Shown here one piece after another: positions 6,680 through 12,072 of a DNA stretch of 12,072 nt. Below the pieces are notes generated by a model, which searched no databases, was not told the DNA's origin, and saw nothing but the letters and a program-made list of their open reading frames with translations. The number at the start of each line of letters is the position of its first letter. Positions within the stretch are counted from its first letter, which is position 1. Position numbers and translations under genes: made by a program. The stretch covers positions 1 through 12,072 of the forward strand of contig JBBIHC010000019.1 in the NCBI GenBank assembly GCA_037447235.1, in the 5' to 3' direction. Origin of the DNA: JAVZJR01 sp037447235. Its GTDB lineage: Archaea > Micrarchaeota > Micrarchaeia > Anstonellales > Bilamarchaeaceae.

Positions 6680-7711
6680 ATGAAGAATAATCCTTTCGTG
6701 GTATGGGGATTGCCGGAAACGTTGATAAACAGAAAGGAGGAGCAGAAGATACTCCTGGCATTTATGGACCACATAATCAATGGCCGAAGCTGGACGGTGA
6801 TAATAACCGGAACAGCCGGAAGCGGAAAAAGCACCCTGCTCAAATGGGCGCAGAAAGAAGCCGAGAAGCGGAAATGCGTCGTTTCTTTTGTGACCGTCCC
6901 GGCCCGTTCCGGAAAAGAATTTTTGCTGAGAGAACTAAAAGCTGGGATTTCAGGCCTGCTCAAGGAACTTGAAGACAAGGGTGAAATAAAGGAAGGCGCG
7001 CCTGATAATTTTGCCAAAAAAACCGCTTCTGATTTCATAACCCTTATCAGAGCGGCGAAAAAAGCGCTCGAAAAGAGGCCGCTGATTTTCATAATAGATG
7101 ATTTTGGCGTAGCGAAGAACGCGCAAAAAATTCTTGAAGAGATGAACGAAGCGGTAGAAGGGCAGGATGGCGTGGGCCTCCTCCTGTCCTCCTCAAAAAA
7201 ACTCGTGCCCATGCTGGGCAATATGCTGGTAAGCCTCAAAGAAGCAAGCGAACAGGATTTGTTTGATTATGCCGCCAAAACGGCTTCCAAGGCAACGAAA
7301 ATTGGCGATGAATGCGCGCGGGCGGTTTACCAGGACAGCGGCGGCAACCTTAGGATAATCCAATTTGCTTTGTGGTACCTGTATGAAAATGCGCGCGAAG
7401 GGGATAAAATAATCACCCGGGCGCATTACGATGCTTTGAGAATGGGGCTGTTGACTGCCCTTGCAAATGAATGGTTTGGCCGGCTCTATGCAGATGCATC
7501 TGAAGAAGAGAAAAGGGTATTGAAAGAGCTGGCGCAAGCAGAGCAATTAAGCGTGACCGGACTTTCAAGGCTGCTTGGAAAGAATGAAGGGCCGACAGCC
7601 ACACTGCTGCTGCGCCTTATGGAGCGCGGCGACGTCGTAAAAGTCAAAAGAGGAAGGTACCGGTTGTTCGCGCCGCTATATGCCTCTTTCATACTTGAAC
7701 GGAGCAAGTAA
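6680..7711 (+). CDS. P-loop (AAA/STAND-like) ATPase with C-terminal winged-helix-like region
   Basis: The 343-residue protein starts with NPF...NRKEE, a lead-in seen in archaeal ATPase and Orc1/Cdc6-like families. Walker A is GTAGSGKST (44-52), Walker B LIFIIDD (135-141), sensor 1 probably LLLSSSKK (167-174), and SGGNLRIIQFAL (220-231) looks like a sensor 2 helix. From about 272 onward the pattern of short helices ending in DVVKVKRGRYRLF suggests a winged-helix DNA-binding domain. Such proteins act as ATP-dependent DNA-binding switches or regulators; a replication-initiator role is less likely, because the Walker B has D-D and the match is partial. The ATG follows AGAGGTG at 4 nt. It is transcribed away from the giant gene through a shared promoter region with operator-like repeats, so it may regulate that gene and itself (inference). 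Confidence 0.8.
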   Translation: MKNNPFVVWGLPETLINRKEEQKILLAFMDHIINGRSWTVIITGTAGSGKSTLLKWAQKEAEKRKCVVSFVTVPARSGKEFLLRELKAGISGLLKELEDKGEIKEGAPDNFAKKTASDFITLIRAAKKALEKRPLIFIIDDFGVAKNAQKILEEMNEAVEGQDGVGLLLSSSKKLVPMLGNMLVSLKEASEQDLFDYAAKTASKATKIGDECARAVYQDSGGNLRIIQFALWYLYENAREGDKIITRAHYDALRMGLLTALANEWFGRLYADASEEEKRVLKELAQAEQLSVTGLSRLLGKNEGPTATLLLRLMERGDVVKVKRGRYRLFAPLYASFILERSK

Positions 7712-7760
7712 AACAAAAACAGAGGCAAGGCAAACCTGGCGGAATCCGGCACATAGTGGT

Positions 7761-7791
7761 ATTAAAAGATTTACGATTATATGATATAAAG
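7761..7791 (+). promoter_or_regulatory. AT-rich promoter region of the Sm-like gene
   Basis: Candidate TATA elements ATTAAAAG (7761-7768) and TTATATGATATAAAG (7777-7791) lie upstream of the AGAGGTGG ribosome binding site (7811-7818). The first would give a start near 7790; which is used cannot be decided from sequence. The remaining bases between 7712 and 7822 show nothing else. Confidence 0.4.
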
Positions 7792-7822
7792 CATTTTTGA
7801 TTTGTTTTTCAGAGGTGGAAGA

Positions 7823-8047
7823 ATGCCGGAAAAAAGACCATTTGACATCCTAAACAATGCATTGAACAACACTGTCATTGTTGGTATGAAAGGCGGATAC
7901 GAGTTCAGGGGAGTCATGGTAGCGTACGACGTCCATATGAACATCGTGCTTGAAAAAGCGGAACAGATAGAAAATGGCGAAGTCAAGAGAGGGATAGGGA
8001 CAATATTGCTGAGAGGGGACTCTGTAACATACATTTCGCCATCTTGA
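7823..8047 (+). CDS. Archaeal Sm-like (LSm/SmAP) RNA-binding protein
   Basis: This 74-residue protein is a typical single-domain archaeal Sm protein. These form heptameric rings that bind U-rich RNA and take part in RNA metabolism, including contact with tRNAs. The Sm1 motif covers about 17-48, with the uridine-binding D-x-H-M-N set at 36-40. Sm2 is LLRGDSVTYIS (62-72), with the R-G-D core at 64-66. A frame open from a TTG 21 bases earlier exists, but the ATG at 7823 follows AGAGGTGG at 4 nt and gives the usual N terminus (PEKRPFDIL). tRNA-Ala begins 30 bases after its stop with no separate promoter seen, so both probably share a transcript. Confidence 0.95.
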   Translation: MPEKRPFDILNNALNNTVIVGMKGGYEFRGVMVAYDVHMNIVLEKAEQIENGEVKRGIGTILLRGDSVTYISPS

Positions 8048-8049
8048 AC

Positions 8050-8070
8050 CGTCTTGAAGACTGCCGGCAG
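8050..8070. repeat. Two short inverted repeats between the Sm-like gene and tRNA-Ala
   Basis: GTCTT-G-AAGAC (8051-8061) is followed immediately by the perfect palindrome CTGCCGGCAG (8061-8070). They end seven bases before the tRNA and could form a small structure at the RNase P cleavage site of a joint mRNA-tRNA transcript. Confidence 0.4.
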
Positions 8071-8077
8071 CCGGTAT

Positions 8078-8149
8078 GGGCTCATAGCTCAGCGGTAGAG
8101 CGCTCGCCTTGCACGCGAGAGGCCGGGGGTTCAAATCCCTCTGAGTCCA
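8078..8149 (+). tRNA. tRNA-Ala (anticodon TGC)
   Basis: The acceptor stem GGGCTCA/TGAGTCC carries the G3-T70 wobble pair that marks tRNA-Ala. D arm GCTC AGCGGTA GAGC, anticodon stem CTCGC/GCGAG with loop CTTGCAC (anticodon at 8110-8112), variable loop AGGCC, and T arm GGGGG TTCAAAT CCCTC are all normal. No intron, no encoded CCA. Length 72 nt. Confidence 0.97.
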
Positions 8150-8157
8150 TATACAAA

Positions 8158-8168
8158 TATTTTTAAAC
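8158..8168 (+). promoter_or_regulatory. TATA box of a leaderless transcript (nucleotidyltransferase gene)
   Basis: TATTTTTAAAC is centred about 27 bases before the ATG at 8190, and no ribosome binding site precedes that ATG. The spacing matches a transcript starting at or next to the start codon. Confidence 0.55.
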
Positions 8169-8189
8169 ATTATTTACCACAATATATAC

Positions 8190-9095
8190 ATGAATGAACA
8201 TGCAAGCCGAGCTGATAAAAAGGCCAATGAAAGCCAAAATGAGGGGCGCGTAGGCGGGTTCATAAATAATGCTTTTTTCTACCATAACGACAAATATTTT
8301 TATCACATTGAAGAGAAGGCAATGAAGGAAAGGGTGCTGTTCAGAATAAAAGGGCTTGTCTCCGAAGAAGAGAGGAAATCAGGCAGAAGCAGGGAGGACA
8401 TTTTCGGATGGCTTGCAAAGTTCTTCAGCATTATAAATGAGGCGGAAGGCGGCTGCGTCCTATTCGGCGGCGCGGTATACCGAAAAGAAGCAGACTTAAC
8501 AAGCGACCTTGATACGCATATTATCGCACTTAGGGAACAAAGCGACCTCCTGACACGGAATCTGAATCCTTTGCTGGGCACATTTAACGCAAAGCCGAGA
8601 TTCCTGAACAATCAATACACTTTGTTGGGTGCCCCCGGCTACGACGGCATAATGTTCCCTTTTAAGCGATATGGCTTGTTTAATCACCTCATAATAATCT
8701 CAAACAACCCGGTTCCGCCCTGGCTTCTGGAAGCCATAAATGAACAGAGGGCGATTGTAGAAAATGCCCCATTTTGCGACGGGGGCATCGGCGAGTTGAT
8801 AGTATACGCCTCAATAAAAATACTGGAGAAAAAGGAAGAACAGTACTTTGCAACATACGACGAAGCAAAATACATCCTTTCAAAAAAAATACCTGTAATA
8901 GGGACCTGCGACCTCATGGGTTTCCCAGATTCTCCTGAAGAGAGGCATGCTGAGGCCAAAAATATATTCAGAGGACATTTTGATGAGAAAGAGCTTTATT
9001 CGCTTGCGCTGGCGGCGCTAAACCGCATAAGGGCGAAAAAAGAGAAGAGAGAAGAACTCGCACAAAAATTCATTTGTGCAATAAAACAGCGTTAA
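8190..9095 (+). CDS. Nucleotidyltransferase-fold protein of unknown specificity
   Basis: The 301-residue protein contains a polymerase-beta-type nucleotidyltransferase signature: LFGGAVYRK (91-99) followed by TSDLD (104-108), matching the G-G-(S/A) ... D-h-D pattern with likely metal ligands D106 and D108. A third acidic residue could not be placed with confidence. The first 30 residues are polar and probably disordered; the C terminus is a Lys/Glu-rich helix. Families with this core include DNA polymerase beta, CCA-adding enzymes, aminoglycoside nucleotidyltransferases and MNT antitoxins. The length and long C-terminal helical part suit a stand-alone enzyme, and no HEPN partner sits next to it. 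The ATG at 8190 has no ribosome binding site but lies 27 bases after a TATA box. Near the 3' end GCACAAA/TTTGTGC (9060-9079) can form a hairpin within the coding sequence. Confidence 0.72.
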   Translation: MNEHASRADKKANESQNEGRVGGFINNAFFYHNDKYFYHIEEKAMKERVLFRIKGLVSEEERKSGRSREDIFGWLAKFFSIINEAEGGCVLFGGAVYRKEADLTSDLDTHIIALREQSDLLTRNLNPLLGTFNAKPRFLNNQYTLLGAPGYDGIMFPFKRYGLFNHLIIISNNPVPPWLLEAINEQRAIVENAPFCDGGIGELIVYASIKILEKKEEQYFATYDEAKYILSKKIPVIGTCDLMGFPDSPEERHAEAKNIFRGHFDEKELYSLALAALNRIRAKKEKREELAQKFICAIKQR

Positions 9096-9116
9096 GAAAT
9101 GCGGCGCTGCCCGCCC

Positions 9117-9129
9117 GCCAAAAGTTGGC
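9117..9129 (+). other. Small hairpin between the nucleotidyltransferase gene and carS
   Basis: GCCAA-AAG-TTGGC forms a perfect 5-bp stem about 20 bases after the upstream stop codon. No T tract follows, so a terminator role is not supported. Nothing else is visible in this short spacer except the carS TATA box. Confidence 0.3.
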
Positions 9130-9136
9130 TGGAAAG

Positions 9137-9147
9137 GAATTAAAAGG
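9137..9147 (+). promoter_or_regulatory. TATA box of carS, probably leaderless
   Basis: GAATTAAAAGG is centred about 26 bases before the ATG at 9168, and no ribosome binding site is seen before that ATG. Confidence 0.5.
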
Positions 9148-9167
9148 TATTCTGATAAGACAAAAAC

Positions 9168-9683
9168 ATGGATTTCCTGTCTTTGCTTGTATTCCTCATA
9201 CCCATATATGTAGCAAATTCCAGCCCGGTGCTATTGGGCGGAAAGAGCTACCCTCTTGACTTTTACAAGAATTTTATTGACGGCAGACGCCTGCTAGGCG
9301 ACGGAAAGACAATAAAGGGCTTTGTTGGCGGTGTTGTTTGCGGTGCGCTGGCAGGGGCTTTGATCGCCGATTTTTATCTGCTGCCGTTCTTCCCGGACAA
9401 AAAAGCGCAGGTCCTTGGAGGGGTGGCGCTGGCTTTCGGGACGCTGCTTGGCGATGCGCTGGGCAGCTTTGTCAAGAGGCGCTTTGGCGTGCCGAACGGA
9501 AGGCCATTTTTTCCTGACACGGTCATGTTCTTCGCAGTGGCGATGCTCTTGGTGTATCCATTTGCCCTTCCATCCCTGTATGACGCCTGGAACCTGCTAT
9601 TCGTATTCCTGCTGACGATAGTTCTTCATCCCTTGACGAATTTCATTGCCAATAAAATGGGGTTGAAAAATGTTCCGTGGTGA
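9168..9683 (+). CDS. carS: CDP-archaeol synthase (CDP-2,3-bis-(O-geranylgeranyl)-sn-glycerol synthase)
   Basis: CarS transfers CMP from CTP to the unsaturated archaeol phosphate in the membrane, making the activated lipid to which polar head groups are added. The 171-residue length is normal for the family. Family motifs are present: YVANSSPVLLGG (14-25), GDGKTIKGF (44-52), GDALGSFVKRR (95-105) and PFFPD (113-117), with hydrophobic membrane segments between and after them. The acidic and basic residues in GDGK and in the GD...KRR block correspond to the nucleotide- and metal-binding site of CDP-alcohol-forming enzymes. It is the first gene of a probable operon and overlaps the RNA ligase by 14 bases. 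Its presence shows that the organism can carry out at least this archaeal lipid step. Confidence 0.95.
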   Translation: MDFLSLLVFLIPIYVANSSPVLLGGKSYPLDFYKNFIDGRRLLGDGKTIKGFVGGVVCGALAGALIADFYLLPFFPDKKAQVLGGVALAFGTLLGDALGSFVKRRFGVPNGRPFFPDTVMFFAVAMLLVYPFALPSLYDAWNLLFVFLLTIVLHPLTNFIANKMGLKNVPW

Positions 9684-10749
9684 GATAAAAGCCGCCGAAG
9701 TAAAGAAAGCGATCAAAGAGGGCAGGGCGGAGAAGCTCAGCGAAGAGATAGAGTACATAAGGTTCAAAAAGCCGCACGGAAAAATAGAGCGGGGGACAGT
9801 AATCACGAAGGATGGGGCAATCTGGGGCTACCCGCACATACCCAGGATTTTTACCTTAAAGGAAGGCATTGAAAAAAACATCAAAACAGAATTTTTCTAC
9901 CTTGAAGAGAAAATAGATGGGTATAATCTCAGGGTAGCCAGGATCGGGAGAGACATATTCGCTTTTACCCGTGGCGGATATCTTGACCCTTTTGCGACAG
10001 AGAAAGCAAGGGAAATGAAAAATCTTGCCGCCTTCTTTGATGATAACCCCGCCCATGTGCTTTGCTGCGAGATGGTTGGCAACACGCCATTTACGCCGCC
10101 TGCGAGGGATTTTGATGTAAGGCTCTTTGTCTTTGACATCGACACTGGAACAGGATATATGCGGCCCCTTGAGAAATATGCGCTCTTAAAAAAATATGGC
10201 ATAGACGGCGTCCCTTTTCTTGGCCGCTGCAGCAAAAGCCGGATCGGCCTTGCAAAAAAAATCGCCTTTTACCTGAATAAGGACAAGAAGGAGGGGATGG
10301 TGATAAAAAGCGAGGACCGCCTGCAGGCAGTGAAGTATGTGACCCCTGCCGCAAACATAGACGACATAGAGAAAGGGGCTTATACCTTCTTTGATGTGTC
10401 TGCCGGATTTTTCACGCAACGGGTATTCCGTTCCTCCTTTTTCATAAAAGACTTTGGCCTTGACAGGGAAAAATACGCCGGGGAGGTTGGCGCGGCTTTC
10501 CAGAACGGCCTTGCGCGGGCATTGGCTGACATAGAAGAGGGAAGAGACATAGAGGAGGAGTTTCAGATGATAGTCAGCGACAAAAAGATATTTGAGCGCG
10601 TCATGTCCCACATGGGGAAAGAAATCGCCATCAGGCAGATATTCGCAAAAAAGGAAAATGGCAGGATAACCGTACGATTTTCAAAGATTTATAAAAGGAC
10701 CACGAAATTATTGAGGGGCTTCCTGCTGGGCAAATCACAAATAGATTAA
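9670..10749 (+). CDS. ATP-dependent RNA ligase, Rnl3 (Pab1020/MthRnl) family
   Basis: This 359-residue protein has all covalent nucleotidyltransferase motifs of RNA ligases in order: motif I EEKIDG with the AMP-accepting lysine K81, FTRGG (99-103), motif III CCEMVG (132-137), motif IIIa VRLFVFDI (150-157), motif IV EGMVIK (208-213) and motif V VKYV (221-224, K222). The C-terminal helical part (about 240-359) is typical of the archaeal Rnl3 group, whose members are homodimers that join 5'-phosphate and 3'-OH RNA ends and circularise RNA. The ATG lies inside the end of carS in another frame, with GGTTGA a few bases before it, so translation is probably coupled. ZIP transporter and cyclic-DPG synthetase-like genes follow. 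A link to the tRNA introns of this genome is inference; archaeal tRNA exons are normally joined by RtcB. Confidence 0.92.
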   Translation: MFRGEIKAAEVKKAIKEGRAEKLSEEIEYIRFKKPHGKIERGTVITKDGAIWGYPHIPRIFTLKEGIEKNIKTEFFYLEEKIDGYNLRVARIGRDIFAFTRGGYLDPFATEKAREMKNLAAFFDDNPAHVLCCEMVGNTPFTPPARDFDVRLFVFDIDTGTGYMRPLEKYALLKKYGIDGVPFLGRCSKSRIGLAKKIAFYLNKDKKEGMVIKSEDRLQAVKYVTPAANIDDIEKGAYTFFDVSAGFFTQRVFRSSFFIKDFGLDREKYAGEVGAAFQNGLARALADIEEGRDIEEEFQMIVSDKKIFERVMSHMGKEIAIRQIFAKKENGRITVRFSKIYKRTTKLLRGFLLGKSQID

Positions 10750-10785
10750 GCAGAAGGAAAATGGTGGAGTGAATAAGGTGATGGG

Positions 10786-11517
10786 ATGGATGTTCTAATC
10801 TGGATACTGGCCGCTGCGATTTTTGACTCCCTTGTCGGACTGGCAGGAGTGGTGACTTTTGCGGTACAAAATGACAGGATGATGCGGTTTGTCTCTTTTG
10901 TCCTGGTTGCGTTTGCAGCGGGCGCGCTGCTTGGCGGCGGTTTCTTTCACCTGCTGCCAGAAAGCCTGGAAAACCTGGATGCGGTTTTCGTGATGGAGCT
11001 GGCGCTGGCGGGCTTCATTGTTTTCCTCATCCTGGAAATCGCCCTGCACTGGCATTCCTGCGAAGAATGCAAGATGCATCCATTCGGCTTTCTGGTGCTT
11101 GTCGGAGACGCCTTTCATAACATCATAGACGGCATCATAATAGCCGCCTCCTTTCTGGCATCCATACCCCTTGGCATAGCAGCCACAATCGCGATAATCA
11201 TGCACGAGGTTCCGCAAGAGCTGGGCATCTTCGGCGTGCAGGTGTACGGAGGCGCAAAAAAGGAAAGAGCCCTGATGAATTCCTTTTTGGCACAGCTGAC
11301 CTGCGTAATCGGCGCCCTGGCAGCATACTTCTTCATAGGCACTGCCAAAGCCGTTTCTTATTACATCCTGCCGTTTGCCGCAGGCGGTTTTGTCTATATC
11401 GCTGCTTCAGACTTAATTCCTGAACTGCACAAGGAGAACAACCAAAAAAAGCTGCTTGGGTTCGCGGTCTTCTTCATCGGCCTGCTATTTATGTATCTTA
11501 TGCGCACTATGGAATGA
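10786..11517 (+). CDS. ZIP family divalent metal transporter
   Basis: ZIP proteins bring zinc, iron or other divalent metals into the cytoplasm. The 243 residues hold about eight membrane segments. The key motifs are AGALLGGGFFHLLPE (45-59, H55), the HNIIDG motif in membrane segment 4 (111-116) and HEVPQE in segment 5 (140-145), which build the two-metal transport site. The loop between segments 3 and 4 contains HWHSCEECKMH (88-98), a short His/Cys-rich stretch that may bind metal before transport. The ATG at 10786 follows AAGGTG at 5 nt. The gene begins 36 bases after the ligase and ends 15 bases before the next gene, so it is probably part of the carS operon. Substrate cannot be read from sequence. 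Confidence 0.93.
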   Translation: MDVLIWILAAAIFDSLVGLAGVVTFAVQNDRMMRFVSFVLVAFAAGALLGGGFFHLLPESLENLDAVFVMELALAGFIVFLILEIALHWHSCEECKMHPFGFLVLVGDAFHNIIDGIIIAASFLASIPLGIAATIAIIMHEVPQELGIFGVQVYGGAKKERALMNSFLAQLTCVIGALAAYFFIGTAKAVSYYILPFAAGGFVYIAASDLIPELHKENNQKKLLGFAVFFIGLLFMYLMRTME

Positions 11518-11532
11518 TTTTCGGTTGGTGCT

Positions 11533-12072
11533 ATGAAAAAAAGAAAAAATGTCCTGATACTCGGCGCTGCTGGCAGGGATTTCCACAACTTCAATGTTTA
11601 TTTCAGGAATAACCGGGCATACAATGCCGTGGGCTTCACGGCAACCCAGATTCCGAAGATAGAAGGGCGGAGATACCCGCCCGCACTGGCAGGCAGACGC
11701 TACCCGGAAGGCATTCCAATTTACGAAGAGGGCAGAATGGAAGAGCTCATAAGGCAGTATAACGTGGAGCAGGTTTATTTTTCCTATTCTGATGTTTCGC
11801 ACGAATATGTCATGCACCTTGCGTCGCGGGCGCAGGCGGCAGGCGCGTCTTTCATCCTTCTTGGCCCAAAAGAAACGATGCTTAAAAGCGGCAAAAAAGT
11901 CATTGCGGTATGTGCCACCAGAACCGGAAGCGGCAAAAGCCCGTTAACAAAGATGATAAGCGGGATCCTGAAAGGTGCCGGAAAAAAATTCGTAGTGGTG
12001 AGGCATCCGATGCCTTATGGCAATCTTGAAAAACAGGCAGTCCAGAGATTCAGCACGATGGAAGATCTTGAC
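11533..12072 (+). CDS. Cyclic 2,3-diphosphoglycerate synthetase family protein (partial, 3' end outside window)
   Basis: The frame stays open to the window edge and gives 180 residues. The N terminus has a Rossmann-like VLILGAAGRDFHNF (7-20), followed by FTATQIP, YPPALAG and YPEGIPI blocks typical of this family. A P-loop follows in ATRTGSGKS (128-136), then VVRHPMPYG (155-163) and a VQRFSTMEDLD ending. In methanogens such as Methanothermus the enzyme uses ATP to cyclise 2,3-diphosphoglycerate, a thermoprotectant; homologues in other archaea are often labelled only as GTPase-like proteins, so the substrate here is uncertain. The ATG is preceded by GGTG at only 2 nt, which is short, but no better start is seen. 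It lies 15 bases after the ZIP gene, on the same strand. Confidence 0.85.
   Translation, partial: MKKRKNVLILGAAGRDFHNFNVYFRNNRAYNAVGFTATQIPKIEGRRYPPALAGRRYPEGIPIYEEGRMEELIRQYNVEQVYFSYSDVSHEYVMHLASRAQAAGASFILLGPKETMLKSGKKVIAVCATRTGSGKSPLTKMISGILKGAGKKFVVVRHPMPYGNLEKQAVQRFSTMEDLD

Noticed and set aside
6595..7239. Minus-strand 214-codon frame over the ATPase gene
   Set aside because: It is antisense to a well-supported ATPase, Ser/Phe-rich and without a ribosome binding site.
7802..7822. TTG start of the Sm-like protein
   Set aside because: It adds seven residues that would overlap the ribosome binding site; the ATG at 7823 gives the family-typical N terminus.
8190..9095. MNT-type antitoxin of a HEPN/MNT pair
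   Set aside because: The protein is much longer than typical MNT antitoxins and no HEPN gene lies beside it.
1..12072. CRISPR array, insertion sequence or phage remnants
   Set aside because: No regularly spaced repeats, transposase, terminal inverted repeats or integrase were seen on either strand.

Overview
The window reads as archaeal genomic DNA. It carries an Sm-like protein (SmAP), a CDP-archaeol synthase (CarS), an archaeal-type Rnl3 RNA ligase, a cyclic-2,3-diphosphoglycerate synthetase family protein, TATA-type promoters, GGTG-centred ribosome binding sites and tRNA genes without encoded CCA. A tRNA with introns in its D and T arms, compact gene packing and a very large secreted or anchored protein of unknown family would suit a DPANN-type lineage (for example Micrarchaeota or Diapherotrites). 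That placement is inference; nothing here fixes the phylum.

Left part, minus strand (1-6551). At the left edge is the first part of an unidentified gene (1-32). It begins right after a MoxR-like AAA+ ATPase (34-1311), which has its own TATA promoter. A spacer of about 200 bases with several hairpins follows. Next is a tRNA-Glu(CTC) gene (1576-1724) that is easily missed, because its D loop is interrupted by about 30 nt and its T loop by 44 nt. Removing both inserts leaves a 75-nt tRNA with all expected stems and tertiary-contact bases. Upstream, beyond an oligo-T terminator, is a 1586-residue protein (1791-6551) with signal peptide, a four-cysteine outer domain, one membrane helix, a very long cytoplasmic part and a C-terminal zinc ribbon.

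Centre (6552-8149). A divergent promoter region with three ACTACA-type half sites separates the giant gene from a P-loop ATPase with a C-terminal winged-helix-like region (6680-7711). Then come the Sm-like protein (7823-8047) and tRNA-Ala(TGC) (8078-8149), probably on one transcript.

Right part, plus strand (8190-12072). A nucleotidyltransferase-fold protein with an apparently leaderless promoter is followed by a likely operon: carS (9168-9683), RNA ligase overlapping it by 14 bases (9670-10749), a ZIP metal transporter (10786-11517) and the start of a cyclic-2,3-diphosphoglycerate synthetase family gene (11533 to the edge).

The most striking element is the two-intron tRNA-Glu. It implies a splicing endonuclease of broad specificity. 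The neighbouring RNA ligase belongs to a family that circularises RNA in other archaea, so it could act on released introns, although RtcB is the established archaeal tRNA splicing ligase.
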